Assembly (NCBI GenBank): GCA_949128115.1
Contig: OX421961.1
Location: 129,955,050-130,019,049 of the forward strand
Length of the DNA: 64,000 bases
Direction: 5' to 3'
Source: Anaspis maculata
Lineage: Eukaryota > Arthropoda > Insecta > Coleoptera > Scraptiidae
How positions within the stretch are numbered: position 1 is the first letter of the stretch; each line of letters opens with the position of its first letter. Shown one piece after another: positions 41,566-52,322 of this stretch. The notes beneath the pieces are model-generated. The model saw only the letters and a program-made list of their open reading frames with translations, ran no database searches and was not told where the DNA came from. The position numbers were made by a program, and so were the translations under genes.

Positions 41566-41634
41566 TTCCACGTCAGCACTAAGTGCTGTATACTCAATTA
41601 ATTAGAGCTGTTTACAACATACACATACACAACA

Positions 41635-41736
41635 CAAATGAATTCTTATTTCAGGTGGGTTGTGGCCTAGCCGAACGCAGCTTCGCACCCCTGAATTTGA
41701 CCAGGCCACAGCCTACCCAAAATAAGAATTCATTTG
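41635..41736. mobile_element. Short foldback element, 102 bp
   Basis: The outer arms read CAAATGAATTCTTATTT and the complement AAATAAGAATTCATTTG, continued by GGTTGTGGCCT and AGGCCACAGCC. A ~25-nt loop remains. No target duplication seen. Confidence 0.7.
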
Positions 41737-42643
41737 ATCACACGATAAAATCATTGTATTAAGAAAAACGAGTGATTCAGACAATTCTGAAACTCCGCCG
41801 GAAATAAGCGAAGCCGCAAATGTAGCAACTTTGCATCTGTTGCCGGAGAAATTGTGTCAAATCGATTTGAAAAAAAAAACGAACTTTCGTCAAATGGGCC
41901 AGATCGAAGAAGGGTAATAAATGGACTAAACCTCGAACCTGCTTTTCTTGCCTTTTTCTCCGACAAATCTACCACTCATATGAGGCATCTTCCTACCTTG
42001 GAGCTCTTTTCCGAGATTCCCAGGCTGGCGTATTTTTGGCCTTACAGTGTGCTGTCACACGATGCACGTCATTATTTTCTGGAAGCCGTCACGGCGTAGG
42101 ACTAGGAGACGGGCGGGCGACGTCACGGTAAATTCATTGTGAATCCACGTTTACCATCACGTACATCACTTCAGCGCACACATGAGAACGCATACCTGCA
42201 GAGCGCGGTAATTTCAATTTTGACGCACGAAGTGTTACTGTCAATGGCAACTGTCAATCAATAATCGAAATGTAAACAAACAACAAACATAACCTCTCAA
42301 CCATTCAACATTTAATATTGTTCAGAATGAAATGTTACGTGCCGTATGGCAGGCAGAAAGACGCAGAAAAGATTCAGGTGATACGAAACACAACGAGCTG
42401 CAAGGCGATCGACGAAACAAGAGCGTTATTTGGTGAAATCTGTCGAAACGTCAAATCGACGTCAAGCGCTGTCAGCTGAAATTTGCGTGACATTACACAC
42501 GCACACCGTATTACAGTGTTGCCAACTTGTTGTCGTGATATAGATATGGCAACGTCCTACTTTCACAGGTATGCGCAGAAGCCTTTCGGGAAACGTGGAT
42601 TGTGAGATGTGAGTTGTGTTGTGACAATCAAAGAATGTGGCAA
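41737..42643. other. Spacer without recognised genes
   Basis: Open frames of up to ~81 codons (for example 41854-42099) show no domain. Nothing else could be supported. Confidence 0.35.
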
Positions 42644-42769
42644 CCCTGCTGAAAATCCTCATGGATTCTCATAGGGAAATCTATCTGGCTTTCATGAGGA
42701 TCTATATGAGTATTGGAACCGGCATTGCCGCAATGATTCTCATAGGAATCCCGCTCCGTTTTTTCCTCA

Positions 42770-42975
42770 TTGAATCTCATAGATTTCCATATGAATCCAC
42801 ATAAATGCTTATGGATTCTCATTGATTTCCGTATGAATCTACATAAATGCTCATGGATTCTCATTGATTTCCGTATGAATCCACATAAATGCTCATGGAT
42901 TCTCATTGATTTCCATATGAATCCACATAAATGCTCATGGATTCTCAGTGATTCCCAAATGAATCCCCATTAATT
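42770..42975. repeat. 42-bp minisatellite within the left end of the 4-kb element
   Basis: About 4.5 copies of a 42-bp unit built from CTCATGGATTCTCATTGATT and CCGTATGAATCCACATAAATG. Since 42 is divisible by three, frames stay open on both strands (14-residue repeats); this is a period effect, not a gene. Confidence 0.9.
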
Positions 42976-43199
42976 CTCATGGATTCTCATGAAAACTCAT
43001 ACAATCCAGATGGATGCCGCACTGAATACAACAAATTGTTATACAAAACCAAGATGGATTTTGAACTGGATTTTTTATTAGATTTTATCACTTACAAATA
43101 AATAAATTCGTGAAATTACATCAATGTCGCACAGGCACACAGGGTGATACTATTGTTTTAGTTCAGTCTTCCAATGATCTCCTTGTAATGTAACCCACT

Positions 43200-44230
43200 T
43201 TTCGACGTTTGGCCTCGATCGTCATTACCCCCTCCCCTTCCTACGTTGTCTACCTTTTCCCTACGTTGTGAATTTCTTACTCTAGATGAGAATGTGAATT
43301 TGGGGATGGTGCTGAAAGTTCTTAATGAAACGCGAGTCACGAGTTTTTATGTCAGGAGGGTGTGTAAGATGGCACAGGGTAGGTTGCCTCGGCGGGCGCT
43401 GCAGAGACTTGTCGAACTTGAACAGATGGGAAATGGGGATAAGTATAACTGGGTGAGTAGGATTGTGACTTGTCTGAAATCTCTGGATGTTGAATGTGAC
43501 AGCAATACTTTTCTTAATATCGACGATAAAAAAATCGATTCCATTCTTTCACAAATAGAAAAAAAATGCTGGGACTCCGATTGGAATAAAATTCTTTTGT
43601 CTGTTAATAAGCCGTGCTATGAACAAATAAACTCAATCACGCGACAATATGACCTACATGGAGTGAGTCTACCACTTTACCTGAGAAGATTCTACACACA
43701 CCTTAGAACATCGTTTGACACAATAACACGCTTATATTTTGGTGGAATGACATACGTTGTTGATGCCGGAAAAAAGTGCACGATATGCAACCTCAACAAA
43801 AACGAGACGCTGGATCACATCCTTTTCGTCTGTCCAGTATACCAGGAGTTCAGGGGAAAGCTTGAGGGGCTGGGAAGGGATGTGAGCCTGCTGTTGATGA
43901 TCACAGAGACCAAGGTGATAAAGAGTGTTCACCGATATCTCTTCCAGTGTCTGCGACTGAGGGCATTTGTACTGGCGGAGGGAGAGTGGTGATTGGTGGC
44001 TCCGAGGCTTGTCAATTCTGAAGTAAATGGGGGAGAAAGGGGTAAAATTTATTTGGTTTGAAATACGGCACTGAGGTGCTAGCTGTGCGCAATTTTTGTT
44101 TCTGTCTCATTAAGTATCATACATACTTATACTATTTATTAAGTTTCTTTTCCACGAGCTCCTTGCTCAAAATTTGTTACCAAATTATACGAGCAATAAA
44201 TCATTTATTATTTATTATTTATATATTAAT
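43200..44230 (+). mobile_element. 5'-truncated LINE fragment inside the 4-kb element
   Basis: C-terminal RT-protein frame (43246-43992), about 230 bp of 3' UTR, and an AT-rich tail with TTATTATTTATTATTTATA near 44200-44230. The 5' border is approximate. Confidence 0.65.
43246..43992 (+). pseudogene. LINE ORF2 C-terminal remnant with CCHC zinc motif
   Basis: About 248 codons, opening with TTG. The second half carries the zinc-binding motif CTICNLNKNETLDHILFVC (C-x2-C-x(n)-H-x4-C), followed by PVYQEFR. This is the standard C-terminal signature of R1/Jockey/I-type LINE proteins, which helps bind template or target. The preceding FYTHLRTSFDTITRLYFGG block matches the helix before this motif. The catalytic RT and endonuclease are absent. 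It is a different LINE family from those at 15407 and 40586, which lack this motif. Confidence 0.75.
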
Positions 44231-46370
44231 GAAACGCGAATGAAGGCAAGCAAAATTAAGTTTTTATTTGAATCGTTTGCAATGTTTTTAATGAATCTGT
44301 TTCTTTTCTCAAAACACCTCACAACAATAAACTGACAGAGTGACCAAATGACATGACATAGATCAAAACAAACAAAGCACAAACACAAATGAAACAAGGA
44401 AGTCATTACAAATCATTTAGACAATGCAGGAATCAACAACAATAAAATAAACACATAATTTGATTAACAAAGCACAACAAGAAATCATAAAACGCATCAA
44501 ACGAATAGAATAGTGACGTATTCGCTGACAGGCACACATGGGAAGAACACGTCAAAGAAACCCCTGCGTATTGCCTGATTGAGTGCTGAAAATCCCTTCC
44601 CAAATGATCTAATGAAAATTGAGTGTAAATGAGTCATGGTGGAATGACAGAAAAGTCACTCTAGTAATGCATTCATCAAGCCAGTGCAAATTGGTACTCA
44701 AACGTCTTTAGAGGTTCGCTTAGTTTGCCATTTAGTTACGTAACAACAAAAGGAAACTCGCTCGCTTACGCTTTGGTGAGAACTTTACGCTCAGGATTCA
44801 ATTTTACGCTTTACGCTCAAAAGCACACTTTAGCCACTCCGCATCTCTCTCAAGGCAGGAAGCAATTAGTAGACACATGCGACTTAACTAAATCAAGGCT
44901 CTGGGTTCCCACAGAGTAGGTTTTTGCGTGTAAAGGCTCAAGGGACCGCTGAAAAGACCTAAACCCAATAGCTTGGTGTCCCCCTAAAGTTTAGACCGAT
45001 CTATTACTAACCTGAAACTGCTCCCCCAATTCCCGACACTCCTTAATTCCCAAACAGGAATCAGAAAAACCCCAAAACATGAAACACACAAAGTCACTAA
45101 CATTTGAACAATTCCTGAGCAGCCAGGGAGTGTTGGCCCCTACACGACTTTCAAGGACACATTGGACATGCTAAAAATAAATGTTAAAAGCTAGCTCACA
45201 CACACACACACACACGTTCATGTTCAACCAGGCTCTTTCAGATTTCGCTTTGCCGCTAACAGGGTTTGTAGTACCAACAAACACTGTCATGACAACGTAC
45301 ACTCCTGAGTTGGTGAATGAATGAATGCATGAGGTATTTTGTCACCCAACGAGAAAACGTCTTTGACTAATCAAGGAAATTGAATGTGTTCTGAATCCGG
45401 ACCTGGCGAGAATTCCAGACATCGCGGCGCTACCTACGTTGTAGCTACCTACCCGACAGGTGAGCCCCTTCTCCCACAAACGAACTGAACAAATCGTACG
45501 AATAATGTTTTTCCCGTTCTCTACGCGGCTTGATTTCAACTAGGGCGAAAATCCCAAATCCTACATTTTCGTTGTTTACGTCGCCATTTGCGATGGCGCC
45601 CGTCGAGACCAGGAAAACCTACTTGAAATTCGCAAAAATGAGACATGCCACATTGACCGGGCCACAAATTTACGTGCCAAGGCAAGCAACACCTTGAGGA
45701 ATAAAATCAGCAAGGAAATCAAAATAGAACCCACCTGTATTCACGACTTTCCGGCCCAGAACTTGGAACACCGCTGCGTGTTTTCGGAAATTACCTCGTT
45801 CCCTCTTTTCTCTACCCCGACCGTCTCCGCCTAATCTCAGTGGTGACGTTTCTTGTCGATTTCTGGTCGTCTACTTAGGCAACCAACAAATCATTTCTCG
45901 CGCGCATTTAAAGGGGAATCTTTTTAAAACTAGGCGCAAAAGTGCGATCCCTTACATCCTAGAACCTGGAATTGAAGATCATAATTAGTTATGTATTTTA
46001 CTATAGTTATAGGCACTTTACTTGATGTAAATAGTCCTAATCGTCCTGGGGAACGTCAAAATGGAATATATCCGTCGAAATCTCAAAACTTTTCTGCACG
46101 ATTACAATACTTTTCCTTCCATGTTGGTGGAGCGTCGGTAAAGTAAAAGCAACGGTAAAAGTCTTCACATCTTATATTAACACAACAAACGTAAATACAT
46201 TTACCTTCGTCTTCGATGCGGAAGGAATCAAACTTTTTTTCAGCGTCCTGTCAGCATTTTGTATTTTCACTGTCACGAAAAGATAACGCACTAGATCGGT
46301 CGCGCTAGTCGCGCAAGAATTTCCAACGATTTATGACGACTAGATCAGGCGAGCGCGCGGGTTGATGAGA
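44231..46370. other. Interior of the 4-kb element, no gene recognised
   Basis: Only short unrelated open frames are present. A CA dinucleotide microsatellite lies at about 45190-45215. The stretch is more GC-mixed than its flanks, but no domain or RNA gene was recognised. Confidence 0.35.
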
Positions 46371-46789
46371 TTATATATCTGCCAATGCCGCGTAGATTTA
46401 CAGGATTCACATGTCAATAAGTCAAATAATGGATTTGTATCAGGATTTATCAGGATTGAATGAGCATTTGCTGTTGATTTCTGCCAATGACTGATGGATT
46501 CTCATAGGAATCCCAATGAAGATCCATGAGGATTTTCAGCAGGAAATGTACGATAGATTCTCATAGAAACTGTTAGACTTCCCATTTATTATGCGTGCGC
46601 CTGATTGATGCTCATGGGGCTGATAGAAACTGATGGATTCTCATAGGGATCCCAATGAGAATCGATGAGCATTTTCAGCAGGGAATAGCAATAATTATTG
46701 GGCGCATTCAGAGATGGAAAGCGCTGCAGCCAGCGCTGGATTTTTAGCGCATTTTCCATCTTGATGAAAATCGCTATTGCAACCGCTTT

Positions 46790-46820
46790 GTCCGTCCGTC
46801 CGTCCATCCGTCCGTTCCTC
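46790..46820. repeat. GTCC tetranucleotide microsatellite
   Basis: Tandem GTCC with interruptions. It precedes the 260-bp satellite block. Confidence 0.9.
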
Positions 46821-46899
46821 GAACTCCTCCCAAACTAGACGACCTAGCTTTCTAATTTTTTCGCTGTTACATAGCTGCCACTCCCAAAGAAGGGCTAGG

Positions 46900-48560
46900 C
46901 TATATTGGATGTCTACATTGCGCCGCCAACATAGCGAAAACCGCCCCCGATAAACTTGAAATAACATAATATTGCTTTTTCTACCAGACCTGATGCTCTG
47001 GTGTTCTCATTTTTTGAATAATACATAGTTGCCACTTATGAACGTAAGCCAAGAAACATTCCGTCTTCAATATGCGCCGCCGACATGAAAAAACTGCTAA
47101 AAACCGCCCCCAATCACTTTAAAATGAAAAACATAAACCCGAAGACATAGCGATCTGATTCTTTCGGTATATAAATAGCTGACTAAAAATGAGAAAGAAA
47201 AGGCTACTTCTGGTTAGTCGCCGCCCCCAGATTCCGCCCCCAAACGATAAAAAGTGCAACTTTCACAAATGTTACTGATTGAGATGTTCCCTTGAACATT
47301 TATGAACTGCCAACTCAAATTGTGCAACATTTGCTCAGCCAAACGCTGCCGCTCCCACACGCCGCTCCCAAAGTAAGAGATAAATGAAAAAAATGAACCC
47401 AAAAACATAGCGATCTAACTTTTTTGCTACATGGATAGCTGACTAAAAATAGAAAAGGATAGGCTACTTTTGATATGGCGCCGCCTCCAGCTTCCGCCCC
47501 CAAAAGAAAAAAAGTGCAACTTTCAACAATTTTCACTTATTTAGCTGATAATGTTACCTCGAACATTTGGAAACTCCTGACTCAAACTGTGCAAGAATTT
47601 CTTTGCCAAACTCTGCCGCTCCCACACGCCGCCCCCAAAGTGAGAGATAAATGTAAAACATGAACCTGAAGACATAGCGATCTAATTCTTTATTGATAGT
47701 TGACTGAAATTGGAAAAATATAGGCCACTTTTAATTAGCCGCTGCCTCCAGCTGCCGCCTCCAAATAAAAAAAATGCAACTTTCACAATTTCCACTGATT
47801 GTCATATTTCCCTCACATTAAGAAACTCCCCACTCAAACTGTGCAACAGTTACTTTGCCGAATGCTGCCGCCCCCACACGCTATCTTCAAAGTGATAGAT
47901 GAATGAAAAACATAAACCCGAAGACATAACGATCTAACTCTTTCGCTATATGGATAGCTAACTGAAAATGGGAAAGAATAGGCTACCTTTGACATGGCGC
48001 CGCCTCCAACTTCCACCCCCAAAAGAAAAAAGTGCAACTTTCAATAATTTTCACTGAATTACATTTCAATGTTACCTCAAACATTCAGAAAGTCCCAACT
48101 CAAACTGTGGAGGAATTTCTTTGCCAAACTCTGCCGCTCCCACACGCCGCCCCCAAAGTAAAAGATAAATGTAAAACATAACCCCGAAGAAATAGCGATC
48201 TAATTGTTCCGCTATATAGATAGCTGACTAAAAATGGGAAGAGATAGGCCACTTTTGATTAGTCGCCGCCTCCAGCTCCCGCCCCCGAACAAAAAAATGC
48301 AACTTTCACAATTTTCACTGATTGTCATATTTCCTTAAACATTTAGAAACTCTTAACTCAAACTGTGCAACAGTTACTTTGCCGAATGCTGCCACCCCCA
48401 CACGCTGCCCTCAAAGTAAGAGATAAATGGAAAACATAAACCCGAAGACATAACGATCTAATTCTTTCGCTATATGGATAGCCGACTAAAAATGAGAAAG
48501 AATATACTACTGTTGATTAGTCGCCGCTCTCGCTCCCGCCGCCCTCAAACAAAAAAAATA
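46900..48560. repeat. ~260-bp satellite with alternating (dimeric) monomers
   Basis: The anchor ATAGCGATCT (or ATAACGATCT) recurs near 47151, 47411, 47679, 47930, 48196 and 48454, spacings of 251-268 bp. Alternate monomers are more alike (units at 47411 and 47930 share GGCGCCGCCTCCA; those at 47679 and 48196 share a GCCTCCAGCT form), giving a ~520-bp higher-order unit. Each unit carries two GC-rich patches of CCGCCCCCAAA type and an AACTTTCA block. More diverged units extend left to about 46900. Open frames here are by-products. Confidence 0.88.
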
Positions 48561-49261
48561 TATTGATGAGTGAAAGAATTTTCATTCAAATCTATTTCAT
48601 TGGCAAGTACCCCCATTCTAATAACACAATATCACAATGAGTTTCGAATGAAGAAAGTGGGCAAGGAATGGTGTTTCTTCTTCAACCAAATTTCTTTACG
48701 TTCACAATATGCCTCTTTGAGAAAATGCGCTACTGAGACTCACGCACGTGAAGGCATACTCACTTGTTTCGCTTTGCTGCAGTGCTTCATGTTGGCTAGA
48801 CCGTCACTTTGGCATGACATGACAACGATATAGATTTGATGATAGCTAATAACAATGTAGTAAATGATGCTATCATAGTTATTATTGAAGAAATGCTAGC
48901 AGTACAAAGAGTTCCGGTTAGGAATCAGCACATATTAGAAATGCAAATAATTATTATGAGATAACCATCCCGATGTACTCTCTGGACGAATTTCGGGAAC
49001 ATTTTCGACTAACCAGACATACCTACAACCCACACCTTTTCCTTTTCCATAATTAATTATCTGTGTATATCCAGCTGAACCGCACCTAACCTCAAACCAA
49101 CCATAACTAGACAGCCATAGGTATAATTCAGATTTGACGCCTGCTTTAATAAAGCGCTTGAGTTGAGCGAAATAAACATGTGCTTTAACAATGGCGGAAT
49201 GCTGCAGCAAAGCGCTTTATAAAATGACGTTTCACGCACGGACTGTTCAGCCAACTTCTCC
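48561..49261. other. Spacer without recognised genes
   Basis: An 87-codon plus-strand frame (48570-48833) and overlapping minus-strand frames show no domain. Nothing supported. Confidence 0.35.
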
Positions 49262-49407
49262 AATGGGCGCTTTCCATTTAAAACATTTGTGTCGGTTTGT
49301 GTCAGCTTGTGTCGATAAAACGAAGGAACACAGATCAAATGGAACACGTTTGTGTCGGTTTGTGTCGACACAAGTCGACTTGTGTCGCTAAATGGAAAAC
49401 GCCCATT
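49262..49407. mobile_element. MITE with repeated TTGTGTCGG motifs, 146 bp
   Basis: The ends read AATGGGCGCTTTCCATTTA and the complement TAAATGGAAAACGCCCATT. The interior is made of five TTGTGTCG repeats and a palindromic GTGTCGACACAAGTCGAC section. Non-coding. Confidence 0.8.
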
Positions 49408-49420
49408 AAAGCGCTGCAGC

Positions 49421-49665
49421 CAGTGATGTGAGTCGGGTATTTATCCGGTATTCCCGAGCGATATTTACCCACCCTACCCAGTTTGACACAAAAGTTGACA
49501 CTGTTGACAGCTCGGTTGACAATGTTGACGGATTAAGATTAAATGATTTCTTTTTCCAAGTTCCAAGGCTTTATAAACATAACCTCCAAAGAACTTATTA
49601 TTATTTGGCTGCTGTGAGCAAAAAATCAAAATTGTTTGTTGTTGTTATTCCAATTGTTGATAGGC
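49421..49665. mobile_element. One-ended fragment of the hAT-like family seen at 25801-27100
   Basis: It begins CAGTGATGTGAGTCGGGTAT and continues with TTGACACTGTTGACAGCTC and CTTTATAAACATAACCTCC. This matches the reverse complement of the right ~280 bp of the element at 25801-27100. The other end is missing. Confidence 0.85.
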
Positions 49666-50179
49666 GATTGACCTTATTGGGGAAAATGGCTGATTCGTCG
49701 AGGACGATTTAGGGAGTTAATTGTTAGAAAAAGTGTAAGTTGCCGCCCGGCAACCTCGGCAGTTACGTCAATTGGAGGCACGTCAAAACTGTCACTTTGC
49801 TGTCTTGTCAATGCACTGCCGCAATTTTTTTGTTCCTGTGAACCACGATGTAGCGATTTTTGCGTTGCTATACGGTGTGCAAACTCCGAAAAAAAGTTGA
49901 AGCAAAAAACGGTCATTTCCGCAAGAGGCGCTGGGAACGCTAATAATCACTAGATTTAGGGAATTTAAAAACTCAGCGTTGGCTGCCAACTTACCCGCCG
50001 GCCACTGCAGGCTACAGGCGAGCGCAATCAGCGCAATGCGCTGCCAGCGGTTACGTTGTTATTGTTGTGAAGATTTTGAGGTTATGTTAATCCATTGTTC
50101 AATGATTGTTCTTCAAAACACAAACGGTAAGTACTTGTAAATACTTGAGTAGTTAGTGTTTTATTTCCCTGGTCGATCT
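49666..50179. other. Spacer without recognised genes
   Basis: A few short open frames, none with a domain. Nothing supported. Confidence 0.35.
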
Positions 50180-51345
50180 GCTTTGCCATTTACAATATAT
50201 ACCTAAGAAAAATGCTCTTATCATTTTTTGCTACGTAAGCAAACAAAGTTGTTGTTGTTGTTGTTGTTGTAAAATGTAAAGTTTTGGTATTAAAAATGTC
50301 ATTTTGAGCAGGTAATGGACTCCACGGATGGGATGGGAGAACTTCAGTTGGCAATCCCCCCCAAGACACACTGCAGCGACTCTTGAATTCCTGATGCAAT
50401 CTTTCTCGTACACATCAAGAATCAGGGACACCCAAAGAGCCGCACTTCGGGCGACTGATCCATTCTACATTCAATATTCCGGTATTTTCACTATCTAATC
50501 GAAACAAGGTATTGCGACAATGAAACAGAGCAGTTTGATTTGCTTTCACAACCAATATTTGCAGGTCTTGCAGTGCCAATACTGCCAATTTATACTTTGG
50601 TGGTTCAAAGGAAACGAAGATGATGATAATCCATAAAACCAAATCATTATGTGCAAACAACTCGGCAAACACTGTCTTGAGGTACAGCCAGATATGAAGT
50701 ATTTAAGAAGAAATGAAGGTGCAACCAGCAGAAACACGGAAATACAAGCAGGAACTGTTGAGGTGGAGGAGACATGTCAAGGAGAGTGAAGGTGTGGGAT
50801 GTCGAAGCAGCAGGGCATAGACCGAAAAGAAGACCAATAACAACATGGAATGTCCCAGTGGAAATAATGAAAAAGAGACATTGCATGGACAGAAGTGGTT
50901 CAGCTGCTCAGCTTTGTTGGTACAGTAAACCGAACAAGACCTGTTGGTACACCAAATCGGTGGAAAAGGAGCCGATTATGTATGTATGTATGTAGGCATA
51001 CACCTACAAAAAATGCCCAATCATTTTTAGCTACGTAACGCAAGTAGTTTATTTTTTTGACCCGGTAGTGGAAGCCACACCAAAAATGATGAAAAGAAAC
51101 TTAGTCCACAATCTCGGAGAAAACAATAGACTCTTGTTTAGATTCCACAGGCAAAAACCAAGCTTTCTCATACAACGTGTCAGGACACATGAAAAGTTTC
51201 ACTTGGGGACCCTTTTCCTACGGCCTAATTCAACAAGGTATTGTGATTAGAACACAACAGTATAATTTGCTATTACTATCAATATTTTACAGTGAATGGC
51301 CATTTTAGTGACAATACTAGCAATTCATGAACTAAAAAGTTGAAA
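50180..51345. repeat. Ancient direct duplication, two diverged copies about 810 bp apart
   Basis: Copy 1 (about 50180-50645) and copy 2 (about 50990-51345) share, in order: CATTTTT(A)GCTACGTAA; a GACTCTTG block; AACAAGGTATTG followed by CAGT-x-TGATTTGCT; and a CCAATACTGCCAATTTA / ACAATACTAGCAATTCA block. Copy 1 holds a TTG microsatellite at 50249-50272. No coding function is recognised in either. Confidence 0.6.
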
Positions 51346-51693
51346 CGTAGGATGTTCTTGGCTGTTGAAAGTTGAAACATTGATTGTTATACTTTGGTCA
51401 TAAGATATTGCAGCATCTCACAATTATTTTTTCACCATCAAGCATCAATAACAAAAATTGGAAACTTTCAATCACCTTCAATTCTATAACAGAACTTCTA
51501 TTGTCAACCAACCAACCAACCTACCCAAAAATACAAAATAATATAATAAAATAGTAATAATGATAATAATAAAACCCCCTTATTTACATTTAAATGACAG
51601 CGGAGTTCAGCTGTCGCTATTTTTTCACTTAACTGCCATACAATGAGCAAAATACAGAAGTTAGCAAGGAATGAGCAAGCATAAGTAATGATA

Positions 51694-52030
51694 TACAGGG
51701 TGTTTTGCAATCAGGGTTACAAACTTCTAGGGGAGATTTCCCATCAAAAATGGAGCAGGAAAAAATATAACTTCGATGTCCTAAAATGCTCCGTTGAAAA
51801 GTTACGGGGTGCTATAGTTGAATTTTTAAAATCGATTTTTTGACATAACTTCTGAATTATACAGGGTGTTTCAGTGACCTTGCCTAAAATTTTGGGAGGT
51901 GATTCCAAAAAAAAGAGTCGAAAAGTAAAAGTAACATTTTTTCCTAAATTGCTTCCTAAGGGAGTTACAGCCCCTGAAAGGTACAATGTGAAACTGAGTT
52001 TTTAATTATTTGCTCAAGAACCGTCGAAAG
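51694..52030. mobile_element. Two single-armed fragments of the TACAGGGTG foldback family
   Basis: TACAGGGTGTT ends occur at 51694 and 51860. The first stretch (51694-51859) matches the left arm of element C (TCCCATCAAAAAT, then GTCCTAAAATGCT); the second resembles the AGGGAGTTACAGCCC part of element A. Neither has a right-hand mirror arm here. Confidence 0.75.
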
Positions 52031-52152
52031 GAACAACTTCAAATTTAGTGTAGGAAAGTTCCTCAACAATGCAAATGTACATGCAAAATTTTAAACAAAT
52101 CTAACCAGTGAAGGCGAAGTTGGAGGGGGTTGGGGTAGGTTGAACCGTGACC

Positions 52153-52322
52153 GGACAATTCGTCCCGCGGACAATTCGTAGCGGACAATTCGTCGCGGAC
52201 AATTCGTCCCGCGGACAATTCGTCCCGCGGACAATTCGTCCCGCGGACAATTCGTCCCGCGGACAATTCGTCCCGCGGACAATTCGTCCCGCGAACAATT
52301 CGTCTCACGGATAATTCGTCTC
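52153..52322. repeat. Left terminal array of 16-bp units
   Basis: About eleven copies of GGACAATTCGTCCCGC (units of 13-16 bp). The innermost copies are degenerate (CGTCTCAC). It is the inverted counterpart of 55479-55631. The units abut directly with no spacers, so this is not a CRISPR array. Confidence 0.95.

Larger units (their letters stand above)
42644..46683. mobile_element. 4-kb terminal-inverted-repeat element with subterminal repeats
   Basis: The left end reads CCCTGCTGAAAATCCTCATG and the right end, inward, CCCTGCTGAAAATGCTCATC. Both subterminal regions are filled with degenerate ATGGATTCTCATAGGGATCC motifs, and a terminus-like TTTTCAGCAGG also occurs 130 bp inside the right end (about 46534). 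The only coding sequence inside is a LINE fragment, so this is a non-autonomous element or a hollowed-out one. The target duplication is not clear; only AA is common to both flanks. Confidence 0.65.

Noticed and set aside
41854..42099. 81-codon plus-strand gene
   Set aside because: Overlaps an antisense frame of similar length, no domain, no supporting context.
42628..42973. Repetitive proteins on both strands at the 42-bp minisatellite
   Set aside because: The repeat period is divisible by three, so frames stay open on both strands without selection.
52153..52322. CRISPR-like array
   Set aside because: The 16-bp units abut directly without unique spacers, have an inverted twin at 55479-55631, and lie in a eukaryotic element; no cas-like gene is present.
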